In this document: piece by piece, positions 1-8,408 of the stretch
Position numbering within the stretch: position 1 is the stretch's first letter
Layout: each line of letters begins with the position of its first letter
Source: VAZQ01 sp963744275
Lineage (GTDB): Bacteria > Pseudomonadota > Alphaproteobacteria > Rhizobiales > Xanthobacteraceae
Length of the DNA stretch: 64,000 nt
Reading direction: 5' to 3'
Assembly (NCBI GenBank): GCA_963744275.1
Contig: CAVUSX010000021.1
Location: 1 to 64,000 of the forward strand
The notes under the pieces: generated by a model
Databases searched by the model: none
Told to the model about the DNA's origin: nothing
What the model saw: the letters and a program-made list of their open reading frames with translations, nothing else
Position numbers and translations under genes: made by a program

Positions 1-29
1 CGCTTCGCAAGACGGCGGCTTGCGAAGCG
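1..29. terminator. Perfect inverted repeat, possible terminator of the UbiD gene
   Basis: Eleven-base arms CGCTTCGCAAG and CTTGCGAAGCG are separated by seven bases. The hairpin lies 60 bases beyond the stop of the minus-strand UbiD gene and could end its transcript. No clear T-run follows, and the repeat may continue left of the window, so it could equally be an intergenic palindromic element. Confidence 0.4.
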
Positions 30-89
30 GATGGACCCGCGGGTGAGCCCGGTGCTGGGCGCCCAGGCGCCTGCTCTATGGCCCCCGCC

Positions 90-1529
90 TTACTTGAAAT
101 ACTTCTCGATCGGGAACCGGGCCCGCACCTCGGCCGGCACGTCGAGCCGGCTCGAGAACGGGCGCCGCATCGGGCGGGTGGCGTCGATGATCATCTTGGC
201 GGTCATGATGTCGTCGGTCTGCGAGGGGTCGAGGGTGTTGCCCTTCGAGTTCTTGATGATGTCGACGTCCTCGTTGGCCTGGGTGCGGGTCGCGACCGCG
301 TACATGACCTCCTGCTCGTTGTAGGGATCGATGTCGCCGTCGACCACCACCACGTTCTTGACGAAGTCGACCTCGCCGAGCGCAATGAAGGCGGCCTGCT
401 TGCTCTCGCCGTCGACCCGCTTGTCGATCGAGATGTAGCAGTTGAAGCGCCCGACGCCGGAATTGGGCAGATGCACCGCCTTGACGCCCGGCACCACGCC
501 CTTGATGCGGTTGTAGAGCGCGCCTTCCTTGGGGATCGCGCCCATCACCCAGTCGTCTGCATGGCCGACGAAGATGTCCTGGTAGATGGCGTTCTTGCGG
601 TGGGTCATCGCCTTGACGTCGATGATCCAGCGCAGCCGCTGCGGCCCGTAGGTGCCGGGGAACTCGCCGAACGGGCCTTCGACCTCGCGCACATTGGGGG
701 GGATCTCGCCCTCGATGATCATCTCGGCGTCGGCCGGGACCATGAAATCCTCGCCCCAGGTCTGCGAGGGCACCAGCCGGATCGGCTCGTTCATCATGGC
801 GCCCAGCACCTCGTAATCGTCGGTGCCGAACGGCGCCACGTTGAGGGAGCCCAAGAAGAACGCCGGATGGTGGCTGACGATGATGGCGGTCGGGGTCGGC
901 TGGTTCTTGAGCTCGTTCTTGCGGCACATCTGCCAGTTATGGCGCGGCGACATGTGGATGCCGAGCTTGCGCGGCCCTTTGTACATCATGCGCAGGAACG
1001 CGATGTTGTAGTGGCCCATCTCGGGATCGCGCATGATCGGCGCCATGTCGATATAGGGGGCCGGATCCATGCGGTGATGCCGCACGATCGGCAATTCGCG
1101 CAGGTCGACCTCGGCGCCGACCTTGATGACCTGCTTGACCGGCGCGTCGGCGCTCGAAATGCGCACCGGCGGCACCCGGCGCGCCTCGCGGCGGGCATAT
1201 TCGGTGCTGAGCTCGATGCGGTCCTGGTTGGCCTTGAGGCCGAGCGCCAGCGCATCGCGCCGGCGCGAGGAATAGATGTTGGTGATCAGCGGGAACGGCG
1301 AGACCTTGCCGAGCTGATTGATCGGATTCTCGAACACCACCATCGGATTGATGCCCGCTTCCTCGAGATTGGCCAGGATCGCGGTGGCCTCGAACTTGGC
1401 AGGATCGATCTCGTCCTTGATGCGCAGGATCTCCTTGGGATGGTCGCGCTCGATCATGGCGATGTAATCGCGCAGCTCGCTCGGCTTGCCGGTGTTCAGC
1501 GGGATGGTGGGCTTGACCTGGACGTTCAT
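90..1529 (-). CDS. UbiD-family prFMN-dependent decarboxylase
   Basis: 479 residues, normal for UbiD-type (de)carboxylases, which use prenylated FMN to add or remove CO2 on unsaturated or aromatic acids in the cytoplasm. The segment EGPFGEFPG at residues 284-292 carries the two glutamates of the family's Glu-Arg-Glu catalytic set, and sequence similarity runs end to end. I chose the ATG at 1529 because AGAGG/AGGTC lies just upstream of it; an in-frame ATG at 1595 would add 22 Pro/Arg-rich residues with no good ribosome site. The substrate cannot be read from sequence. No UbiX (prFMN synthase) gene is in the window. It is followed upstream by a zinc-ribbon protein and a GntR regulator on the same strand, which may belong to the same transcription unit. 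Confidence 0.9.
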   Translation of the reverse strand: MNVQVKPTIPLNTGKPSELRDYIAMIERDHPKEILRIKDEIDPAKFEATAILANLEEAGINPMVVFENPINQLGKVSPFPLITNIYSSRRRDALALGLKANQDRIELSTEYARREARRVPPVRISSADAPVKQVIKVGAEVDLRELPIVRHHRMDPAPYIDMAPIMRDPEMGHYNIAFLRMMYKGPRKLGIHMSPRHNWQMCRKNELKNQPTPTAIIVSHHPAFFLGSLNVAPFGTDDYEVLGAMMNEPIRLVPSQTWGEDFMVPADAEMIIEGEIPPNVREVEGPFGEFPGTYGPQRLRWIIDVKAMTHRKNAIYQDIFVGHADDWVMGAIPKEGALYNRIKGVVPGVKAVHLPNSGVGRFNCYISIDKRVDGESKQAAFIALGEVDFVKNVVVVDGDIDPYNEQEVMYAVATRTQANEDVDIIKNSKGNTLDPSQTDDIMTAKMIIDATRPMRRPFSSRLDVPAEVRARFPIEKYFK

Positions 1530-1607
1530 GGTTGACCTCTGCGGTTTCGGCTGCCGTTGGGGCGCCGGGTTGATAGGGGAACGGGAAGCGGGCACTGACC
1601 TCTCGGT

Positions 1608-1728
1608 GTCATGGCCGTACTTGTTCCGGCCATCTCGATCAGGGTTCGCGGTTTGTAGCCCGCATGAAGCGCCGCGAAATGCGGGGGCGGGGGTCCCGCA
1701 TTACGCTGCGCTTCATGCGGGCTACGAT
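1608..1728. repeat. Intergenic palindromic repeat (composite)
   Basis: Two repeat families lie side by side. The left part (GTCATGGCC, then CTTGTTCCGGCCATCTCGAT) recurs at 25893-26015 and 33528-33617. The right part (GTAGCCCGCATGAAGCG ... CGCTTCATGCGGGCTAC) is a long inverted repeat that recurs at 2873-2971. No coding potential is seen. Confidence 0.7.
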
Positions 1729-1740
1729 CTACTTTTCGCG

Positions 1741-1941
1741 TCAGTGCGTATGCAACTCGGTCTTCTGATTGGGGTGCGTGAGCGTGCCGTCGTGCTCGAC
1801 CAGGTTGGCGCACTCGTCGACGAAGAATTCGTTTTGGCAATACGGGCACAAGAGCTTGATGCCGGCGTAGCGCAGGTCCTCGTGATGGACGTGGAATTTC
1901 TGATTGCACTTGGGACAGCTGGGATCGAAATGCTTGACCAT
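1741..1941 (-). CDS. Small two-CxxC zinc-ribbon protein
   Basis: 66 residues. Two cysteine pairs, CPKC near residue 9 and CPYC near residue 32, form a typical zinc ribbon, followed by a short acidic/polar tail with a His-rich end. A strong AAGGAG ribosome site precedes the ATG. Proteins of this size and layout are usually metal-binding accessory proteins or small regulators; I do not recognise a specific family. It lies between the UbiD decarboxylase and the GntR regulator on the same strand, so a role linked to that decarboxylase is possible but unproven. Confidence 0.7.
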   Translation of the reverse strand: MVKHFDPSCPKCNQKFHVHHEDLRYAGIKLLCPYCQNEFFVDECANLVEHDGTLTHPNQKTELHTH

Positions 1942-2009
1942 TTGGGGCTCCTTGTTGGCGTTCTTTATGGGTTGGTTGGGTTGTTGCAGGTTGCCGATCG
2001 CGACCGCCT

Positions 2010-2783
2010 TTAAGGCGTCGCGCCGGCCGCTTTTCGTTTCTTGCGCGCGCTCTTGCGCTGGCCGGCCGAAAACTCGGCGAAGCGGCGGCTGAGAATCTCG
2101 ATGTCCTGCGCCATGATCGCCCGCGCCTGCGCGGGCCGGCGGTTGCGGCAGGCATCGACCAGCTGCCGGTGCATGATCAATCCGACCTCGGTGGTTTCCG
2201 CGCTCAATACGGCTTTGACGCGGTCGTAGAGCACCAGGAGCACCGTCTCGCCCACGATGGCGAGCAGCGGATTGCCGGCGAGCCGGATGACCTGGCGATG
2301 AAAATCGATGTAGCGGTGGCGCACGCTGTGGTCGGCGGCGTGCTCATGCTCGGCCTCGGCGATCTTGCCCTCCAGCATGGCGAAGTCGGCCTCGCTGCCG
2401 CTCTGCGCCAGCCGTGCGGCCGCATAGGGCTCGATCATCAGGCGGATCTCGAACAGATTGTCGAGATTGGCCTCGCCGCCGGCGAGCAGATTGGTGATGG
2501 TGTCGACGATCGGGCGCTCATAATCCTGGGTGACGAAGATGCCGCCCTTGGGGCCCTTCTTGACGGTCACCAGGCCGCTCGATTCGAGCGTGCGGATGGC
2601 CTCGCGCACCACCACGCGGCTGACCCCGAACTGCGCCGCCAGATCGCGCTCCGACGGCATGCGCTGGAACAGCGCCAATTTGTCCTTGAAAATGGTCGCC
2701 CGAATGCGGTCCGCCACCTCCAGATAGGCGCTACGCCGCCCGAGGCTCTGGAACATGGGGGCTATGGGCGAAACCGAGTTCAT
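2010..2783 (-). CDS. GntR-family (FadR subgroup) transcriptional regulator
   Basis: About 257 residues. The winged helix-turn-helix lies near residues 15-80 (MPSERDLAAQFGVSR, then VREAIRTLESSGLV), and the C-terminal all-helical FCD ligand domain follows with Arg/His metal-site residues (EIRLMIEP, HRQLVDA). This is the FadR subgroup, which senses small carboxylates and controls neighbouring catabolic genes. A start at 2819 is also open, but it would place a putative palindromic operator (2807-2819) inside the gene, so I prefer the ATG at 2783; its ribosome site is weak. The tail is Lys/Arg-rich. Likely targets are the adjacent UbiD gene and the divergent aldehyde dehydrogenase gene. Confidence 0.88.
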   Translation of the reverse strand: MNSVSPIAPMFQSLGRRSAYLEVADRIRATIFKDKLALFQRMPSERDLAAQFGVSRVVVREAIRTLESSGLVTVKKGPKGGIFVTQDYERPIVDTITNLLAGGEANLDNLFEIRLMIEPYAAARLAQSGSEADFAMLEGKIAEAEHEHAADHSVRHRYIDFHRQVIRLAGNPLLAIVGETVLLVLYDRVKAVLSAETTEVGLIMHRQLVDACRNRRPAQARAIMAQDIEILSRRFAEFSAGQRKSARKKRKAAGATP

Positions 2784-2806
2784 CGCGGATGGTCTTCCCG
2801 GGGTCA

Positions 2807-2819
2807 ATGGACTAACCAT
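2807..2819. promoter_or_regulatory. Putative GntR operator
   Basis: ATGG-ACTAA-CCAT is a short perfect palindrome containing the TGG-N5-CCA layout typical of FadR-subgroup operators. It sits 24 bases before the chosen start of the GntR gene, so autoregulation is plausible. Prediction from pattern only. Confidence 0.35.
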
Positions 2820-2872
2820 AGACCAAAGGCGGGAAACGGGTCAATATCGGAACTCCGAGACGGTCCCGGCTC

Positions 2873-2971
2873 GTAGCCCGCATGGAGCGTCAGCGAAATG
2901 CGGGAACGGCGCACCCGGATTGCGCCATCGGGTGGCGCTTCGCGCCGACCGTCGGCTCCATCCGGGCTACA
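2873..2971. repeat. Intergenic palindromic repeat
   Basis: Begins GTAGCCCGCATGGAGCG and ends CTCCATCCGGGCTAC, the same inverted-repeat family as the right part of 1608-1728. It lies between the divergent GntR and aldehyde dehydrogenase genes. Confidence 0.65.
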
Positions 2972-3016
2972 CGTTGGGGACGGTGTCGGGCAGATGCGAA
3001 TGTGAGGAGTCATATG

Positions 3017-4456
3017 ATGTCTGCGAATTCCGACACTCTGCTGTTCATCGACGGCGTCTGGTGTCCCGGCAGCGGCGGCGCCAGCCTGCCGGTGCTCAAT
3101 CCGGCGACCGGCGAGCCCATCGGCAGCGTGGCGCGGGCGGAGCGCTCCGATCTCGATCGCGCGCTCGCGGCAGCCGATCGGGGCTTCAAGGCCTGGCGCA
3201 AAGTCTCCGCCTATGAGCGGAGCAAGGTTCTCCGCAAGGCCGGCGATCTCCTGCGCACCCGCGCCGAGGCCATCGCGCCCGTGATGACGCGCGAGCACGG
3301 CAAGCCGCAGGCCGAGGCCAAGGGCGAGGTGGTGAGCGGCGCCGACATCCTCGACTGGTTCGCCGAGGAGGCGCGGCGCACCTATGGGCGCGTCATCCCC
3401 GCGCGCAGCGACACGGTGCAGCAGGTCGTGACGAAGGAGCCGGTCGGGCCGGTCGCGGCCTTCACGCCGTGGAATTTTCCCATCAACCAGGCGGCCCGCA
3501 AGGTGGCGGCGGCGCTGGCGGCCGGTTGCTCGGTCATCCTCAAGGGACCGGAGGAGACCCCTGCCAGCTGCGCCGCGCTGGTGCAGGCGCTGGCGGATGC
3601 GGGCCTGCCGGCCGGCGTGCTCAATCTGGTCTACGGCGTGCCGGCGGAGATTTCCGCCTATCTCATCCCGCATCCCACCATCCGCAAAGTCTCTTTCACC
3701 GGCTCGGTGCCGGTCGGCAAGCAGCTGGCCGCGCTCGCCGGCGCGCACATGAAGCGCGCCACCATGGAGCTCGGCGGGCACGCGCCCGCCATCGTGTTCC
3801 AGGATGCCGACGTGGACGTGGCGGCCAGGATCTTGAGCGCCAACAAATTCCGCAATGCCGGCCAGATCTGCGTGGCGCCGACCCGCTTCATCGTGCACCA
3901 CGAGCTCTATGAGCCTTTCGTCGATCGCTTCGTGGCTGCCGCCGAGGCCGTGAAGGTCGGCGACGGCATGACGGGCGGCACCGCCATGGGGCCGCTCGCG
4001 ACCGCGCGCCGGGTCGAGGCCATGGAGGCCTTCATCGCGGACGCGGTGGCGAAAGGCGCCAAGGTGCGCACCGGCGGCCGTCGCATCGGCAATACCGGTT
4101 TTTTCTTCGAGCCCACCGTGCTCACCGACGTGCCGCCGGACGCCCGCGTGATGAACGAGGAGCCGTTCGGCCCGATCGCCATCATGCTGCCGTTCGCAAC
4201 CTTCGAGGAGGCCATCGGCGAGGCCAACCGCCTGCCCTACGGGCTCGCCGCCTACGCCTATACACGCTCGCTGAAAACCGCGGCCGCCGTCGCCGCCGCC
4301 TTCGAATCCGGCACCATCTCGATCAACCACCACGGCCTCGCCCCGATCGAAACCCCGCTCGGCGGCGTCAAGGATTCCGGCTACGGCTCGGAAGGCGGCA
4401 GCGAAGCGATCGAGGCGTATCTGGTGACCAAGTTCGTGACCCAGACGGGGCTGTGA
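3017..4456 (+). CDS. NAD(P)-dependent aldehyde dehydrogenase
   Basis: 479 residues, the usual length of succinate-semialdehyde-type dehydrogenases. Family landmarks are in order: TPWNFP near residue 150, FTGSVPVG of the cofactor site, MELGGHAP with the general-base Glu, NAGQICVAP with the nucleophilic Cys, and EEPFGPIA. It oxidises an aldehyde to the acid in the cytoplasm; the substrate is not determined by sequence. GAGGAG stands 7 bases before the ATG at 3017 (an ATG at 3014 is possible too). It is transcribed away from the GntR regulator, which is the likely controller. Confidence 0.93.
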   Translation: MSANSDTLLFIDGVWCPGSGGASLPVLNPATGEPIGSVARAERSDLDRALAAADRGFKAWRKVSAYERSKVLRKAGDLLRTRAEAIAPVMTREHGKPQAEAKGEVVSGADILDWFAEEARRTYGRVIPARSDTVQQVVTKEPVGPVAAFTPWNFPINQAARKVAAALAAGCSVILKGPEETPASCAALVQALADAGLPAGVLNLVYGVPAEISAYLIPHPTIRKVSFTGSVPVGKQLAALAGAHMKRATMELGGHAPAIVFQDADVDVAARILSANKFRNAGQICVAPTRFIVHHELYEPFVDRFVAAAEAVKVGDGMTGGTAMGPLATARRVEAMEAFIADAVAKGAKVRTGGRRIGNTGFFFEPTVLTDVPPDARVMNEEPFGPIAIMLPFATFEEAIGEANRLPYGLAAYAYTRSLKTAAAVAAAFESGTISINHHGLAPIETPLGGVKDSGYGSEGGSEAIEAYLVTKFVTQTGL

Positions 4457-4506
4457 ACAACTCAGCCGCATCCGGCATGGCGGAGCGCATACACTCGACG
4501 CCGCGT

Positions 4507-4812
4507 TCAGAACAGCTTCGTCAGATCGCGCCGGCCATCGACGACGCGGACGATATTGACTTCGTCGATCGGGCCTTCATCGGTGTCGGGTTGAGTTTCA
4601 AAGAAAATGAGATAAGGCCCCTCTACCAACATGCGTACAGCTGACCGAATATCACGGCGGCGCGGTCCACGACGTGGATGTTGTGCCAACGCGTCAATTT
4701 TTGCGCCAATCGTTCGAACTATCCGCGTCGCCGTCAGCGGATCGTCGGCCGCGATCGTCAACCAGATATCTTCCAGGTCGCTCTCTGCGGCAGGCAAGAT
4801 GACGACGCGCAT
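4507..4812 (-). CDS. ParE/RelE-superfamily toxin
   Basis: 101 residues with the compact ParE fold pattern: an N-terminal helical hairpin (AAESDLEDIWLTI), a conserved Pro-Arg-Arg-Gly segment near residue 47 and a C-terminal hydrophobic strand ending near VNIVRVVDGRRD. ParE toxins poison DNA gyrase; RelE relatives cut mRNA on the ribosome, and sequence alone does not decide. The start overlaps the antitoxin stop (TGATG arrangement; a GTG one codon earlier is also possible), so the pair is translationally coupled, antitoxin first. Confidence 0.85.
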   Translation of the reverse strand: MRVVILPAAESDLEDIWLTIAADDPLTATRIVRTIGAKIDALAQHPRRGPRRRDIRSAVRMLVEGPYLIFFETQPDTDEGPIDEVNIVRVVDGRRDLTKLF

Positions 4813-5087
4813 CACTCTTTGCCGGCCGCTTTAAGCCGCGCTCTAGCAGCTGCAATAGTACGCTCGATATCGAAGGGCTGCGCCGGGCCACTGGCCTTGC
4901 CCTCGTCCCACAATTGACGGAGGCGGCGAATGTCCTCCTGGCGAAGCTCGCGTTTGAATTGCCAGTCGCGGATCGCCTCACGGACAATCTCGCTCGTGGT
5001 TGCATATTCTCCCGTCTCGACGGCGGCCTTGAGAGCGGCGAGCTGTTCGCCGGTCAGGGCGACGCTGACTTTCTGGATGTCGGCCAT
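4812..5087 (-). CDS. ParD-type (ribbon-helix-helix) antitoxin
   Basis: 91 residues. The N-terminus (KVSVALTGEQLAALKAAVETG) matches the ParD ribbon-helix-helix DNA-binding fold, and the rest is a charged helical tail that would wrap the toxin. GGAG six bases before the ATG at 5087 fixes the start; a second ATG at 5099 is less well placed. It comes first in a two-gene operon and probably represses its own promoter through the palindrome at 5113-5129. Confidence 0.85.
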   Translation of the reverse strand: MADIQKVSVALTGEQLAALKAAVETGEYATTSEIVREAIRDWQFKRELRQEDIRRLRQLWDEGKASGPAQPFDIERTIAAARARLKAAGKE

Positions 5088-5112
5088 GAATGACTCCATT
5101 GTTGCGCATATA

Positions 5113-5129
5113 TTGCTACTTGGTAGCAA
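5113..5129. promoter_or_regulatory. Palindrome upstream of the antitoxin gene, putative ParD operator
   Basis: TTGCTAC-TTG-GTAGCAA has perfect 7-base arms and lies 25 bases upstream of the antitoxin start, in AT-rich DNA suited to a promoter. This is where autoregulatory sites of parDE operons are normally found. Confidence 0.5.
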
Positions 5130-5215
5130 GAGCGTCCACGGAAAAATGCCTTGAAATCTCGCCCGCGCTGGCGCCGTCCCGCCGCATCGCAGGGCGGCAT
5201 TTGTACGCGTTGACA

Positions 5216-5232
5216 GCAACGAATTTTGTTGC
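5216..5232. promoter_or_regulatory. GCAAC-N7-GTTGC palindrome upstream of the ThDP enzyme gene
   Basis: GCAAC and GTTGC arms flank an AT-rich 7-base centre, 67 bases before the thiamine-diphosphate enzyme gene. The same arms with the same spacing occur at 23245-23261, upstream of a class II aldolase gene. It may be the operator of an unidentified regulator. Confidence 0.35.
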
Positions 5233-5298
5233 AAGGAGTCCGGCCCCTGCATTTTGCCGCGCAGGAATGTCCTGACCAGACCGGGAGAGTAAGCCGCC

Positions 5299-7075
5299 GT
5301 GCGGGTTGTAGACGCCATTGCCGAATGGTTCGAGGTCGCTGGATTCCACACCTATTTTGGCTATGCGGGCGGCTCGATCTGGCCCTTCATGGATGCGCTG
5401 ACGCCCAAGACCAATACGCTCGCGGGCATCCAGGCCAAGCACGAGTCCCATGCCGTGCACATGGCCGACATGTACTACCGCCTCACCGGCAAGATGGCGC
5501 CGGTCATCATCAATAAGGGCCCGGGCCTCTTGAATGCGGTCGGCGCCGCCGCCAGCGCCATGCACAATTCCGCCCCGGTGCTGATCATCGCCGGCTCCGG
5601 CACCACCCATTTCATGGGCAAGGCCGGCATGCAGGAGATCTTCTATCACGGGCACGAGGATGCGCTGAACGTGTTCCGGCCGGTGGTGAAGGGCTGCTGG
5701 CTGATCATCCGGCCCGACAGCGCCATCGAGGTGCTCAACACCGCCGTCAAGGTGGCGACCTCCGGACGGCCCGGCCCGGTGTTCGTGCAGCTGCCCTACG
5801 ACATCCAGCTCGCCGAGGTGGAGGGCGAGGTCGAGCCGCCGTTCCGGCGCGGCCCCACGCTCGGCCGCGCGCGCGCCGACCAGGACAGCGTGCGCAAAGT
5901 CGCCGACATGATCGCGCAGGCGCAGCGCCCGCTGCTTGCTCGCCGGCGGCGGCGTGATCCGGGCGCAGGCCGCCGAGGCGCTGCGCGCCGCGGTGGAGAA
6001 GCTGCAAATTCCGGTCGCCACCACGCTGCCCGCCAAGGGCCAGATCTCCGAGGATCATCCGCTCTCGCTCGGCACGCTCGGCCGCTCCGGCTGGGCCAGC
6101 GCCGCGGAAGCCTCGCGCGAAGCCGATCTCATCATCGGGGTGGGGGCGCGCTTTTCCGACAATCACACCGCCAACTGGCGCAAGGGCTCGATCTACGACG
6201 TCAGCCAGACCAAGATCGTGCAGGTCGACGTCGACGGCACCGAGATCGGACGCAATTTCCCGGTCGAGCTCGGCCTGGTGAGCGATGCGCGGCTGTTCCT
6301 CGAGGATCTGGCCGCCTTAAGCCGTCCCAATCCCAAGCATCAGGACTGGATCAAGCGCGCGCGCGGCTATCGCGAGGCGTGGCTCAAGGAGATCGAGCCG
6401 CTGCTGCATGCCAAGACCGCGCCCGTGCATCCGGCGCGGCTGGTCTACGAGGTCGGCGAGGCACTGGGCGAGAACGGCGTCGCCTATATCGACATCGGCG
6501 ACGTCACCCAATACGCCGAGGCCTATATGCGCATTCGCCGGCCCGGCGCCTGGCAGATCAGCCCCGGCATGGCCGAGATGGGCTGGGCGGCGTCCGGGGT
6601 CGTGGGCGGCGTGGCGGCCGATCCGTCGCGGCCCGCGATCGTGCTGACCGGCGACGGCGCCTTCAACATGGTCAATCAGGCGGTCTGCACCGCGGTCGAG
6701 TACAGTCTGCCGGCCGTCTGGGTGATCCTCAACAATTACGAGTTCGGCATCGAGCGCAAAGGCATGGAGCGCTCCTACCAGCGCTCGCATCCGTGGTGCA
6801 GCTTCACCCGCAAGGACACCGGCGAGCGCTACAATCCCGATTACGTGCAGCTCGCCCACGCCTACGGGGCCGAGGGCGCCCGCATCGAGGACCCGGAGCT
6901 GCTCGGGCCCACCTTGCGCAAGGCGCTCGCCAGCCGCCGGCCCTGGATCATCGACGTGCCGATCGATCTCACCGTCGGCTCCTACTTCACCAAGGGCATC
7001 GATCGCGCCTATCCGAGCGAATGGGCGAAAACCTACCCGTCCTACGGCGGCCTGCGCAGCGTCGACAAGAAATGA
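5299..7075 (+). CDS. Thiamine-diphosphate-dependent enzyme, acetolactate-synthase-like (frameshifted)
   Basis: About 592 residues once repaired. The N-terminal ThDP pyrimidine domain has the activating Glu in AKHESHA near residue 51. The central domain follows, and the C-terminal pyrophosphate domain carries the GDGAFNMVNQ...NN metal/ThDP motif. This places it among acetolactate synthase, benzoylformate decarboxylase and related 2-oxoacid enzymes; it lacks evidence for a specific substrate. One extra T near 5937 (CTGCTTGCTC where CTGCTGCTC would read LLLAGGG) breaks the frame at about residue 213; both halves otherwise read cleanly. Start is a GTG with a distant GGGAG. A catabolic rather than biosynthetic role is suggested by the absence of ilvN/ilvC nearby. 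Confidence 0.8.
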
Positions 7076-7164
7076 TGAGAACAGGAATTTTCGGGGACGC
7101 AGCTGTACTTTTGCGTGCGGGAAAGGCGGCCGCGGGATTTCGATTGATGCACCGCGCCGGGTCC

Positions 7165-7275
7165 GCCGTGCCCACGCGGAGCAGCTTAATCTGCCGAGCG
7201 ACTACGCGTGGGCACGGCGCCATAGCCCGTCGAAGACGGGCGTAAACGCCCTGAGGAGCGCCTGTGCCCACCCTA
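7165..7275. repeat. Intergenic inverted repeat, GTGGGCA family
   Basis: Perfect 13-base arms GCCGTGCCCACGC (7165-7177) and GCGTGGGCACGGC (7206-7218), followed by GTGCCCACCCTAC. Related elements containing TGGGCA and TGCCCACCCTAC lie at 21419-21570 and 28764-28833. Nothing coding is seen between the ThDP enzyme and the next gene. Confidence 0.6.
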
Positions 7276-7318
7276 CATGCCATCGCAAAACTGTTTATTT
7301 TGAATTGAGGCTTGATCC

Positions 7319-8380
7319 ATGCGAATCTCCGTCTGCTCGCTCGGCGAGGAAACCAATGTCCGCTTTCTGGAGCAGGTGAAGCTCGCCGAGCAGCTCGGCT
7401 TCCACGCCTTCATGCATGCCGACGAGAAATGGACGCGTGATCCCTATGTGCGGATCGCGGCCGCGACCCGGATGACCTCGCGCATCGGCTTCGGCTTCTG
7501 CGTGACCGATCCCTACACCCGCCATCCCGCCCTGTCGGCGCAGGCCTGCGCCACGCTGGCCGAGCTCTGTCCCGGGCGGCTGCGCGTGGTGATGGGGGCC
7601 GGCAGCCATTTCGAGACGCTGCCCACCATCAGCAATCCGAAGCCCGTGCGCGGGATTCGCGAAGGCATCGACCTGATGCGTCGGCTGTGGAAAGGCGAGC
7701 GCGTGACGGTCGACGGCGAGTTCGTCAAGTTCAAAGCCGGCAAGCTCGATTTCGATCCGCAGGCGATCCCGGAAATGTACATCGCCAGCCGCAGCCCGCT
7801 CATCCTGGCGCTCGGCGGCGAGATCGGCGAGGGCGTGCTGATCGGCAGCTTCGCGACCGCGCCCGGCATCGAATACGCCAAGAGCCACATCCAGAAAGGC
7901 CTCACCCGCGCCAACCGCAGCTTCAAGGACATCCAGCTCTGCTCCTGGGTCTATGTCACCATCCTGGAGCGCGAGGACGAGGAGATCCCCGACAACATCA
8001 AGCGCGGCATGAGCCACGCCTTCTGGAGCAGCCGCAAGACCATGACCGAGATGGTCGACCAGCTCAGCGACGATGACGTGACGCCCGAATTCCGCAAGTT
8101 CCTGCACGAGGCGCCGCACGAATGGTCGCCCGAGGTGATGGCCGACTTGCGGCGCCTGATGCCGCGCAGCATCTTCAACACCATGTCGGTCGTCGGCACC
8201 GCCAAGCAGGTGATCGCGCGCCTGAAGTCGCTCGCGGCAGCCGGCATCCAGGAAACCATCATGTGGCCGTTTCCCAAGCCCGGCCAGGAGGTCGAAGATC
8301 TCCTGATCCAGCTCGGCCATGAGGTCCTGCCGCACATCATCGAGCGGCCGAAGCGGGAGGCCTACCGGCTTGTCGACTAA
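7319..8380 (+). CDS. LLM-class (luciferase-like) flavin-dependent oxidoreductase
   Basis: 353 residues, the size of bacterial luciferase-like monooxygenases and F420-dependent reductases, which share a TIM-barrel fold and use FMN or F420. The pattern LAEQLGFHAFMHADEKW, the PYTRHPALSAQACATLAEL segment and the glycine-rich VMGAGSHFETLP loop are typical. It is clearly paralogous to the gene at 26690-27721, sharing the insertion WSSRK and the block EAPHEWSPE. Because the window encodes F420 synthesis, F420 is a reasonable cofactor guess, not shown by sequence. Confidence 0.85.
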   Translation: MRISVCSLGEETNVRFLEQVKLAEQLGFHAFMHADEKWTRDPYVRIAAATRMTSRIGFGFCVTDPYTRHPALSAQACATLAELCPGRLRVVMGAGSHFETLPTISNPKPVRGIREGIDLMRRLWKGERVTVDGEFVKFKAGKLDFDPQAIPEMYIASRSPLILALGGEIGEGVLIGSFATAPGIEYAKSHIQKGLTRANRSFKDIQLCSWVYVTILEREDEEIPDNIKRGMSHAFWSSRKTMTEMVDQLSDDDVTPEFRKFLHEAPHEWSPEVMADLRRLMPRSIFNTMSVVGTAKQVIARLKSLAAAGIQETIMWPFPKPGQEVEDLLIQLGHEVLPHIIERPKREAYRLVD

Positions 8381-8408
8381 TGCCAAGCGGGCGGAGCGCG
8401 CGGGCCGG

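Noticed and set aside
78..1535. Open plus-strand frame opposite the UbiD gene
   Set aside because: A His/Val/Asp-rich translation without motifs or ribosome site; the UbiD frame has all family motifs.
2804..4471. 555-residue open frame opposite the aldehyde dehydrogenase
   Set aside because: Arg/Gly-rich antisense translation without domain pattern; shadow of the dehydrogenase gene.
4453..4644. Small plus-strand gene after the aldehyde dehydrogenase
   Set aside because: It overlaps the antisense of the ParE-like toxin and lacks a ribosome site or conserved motif.
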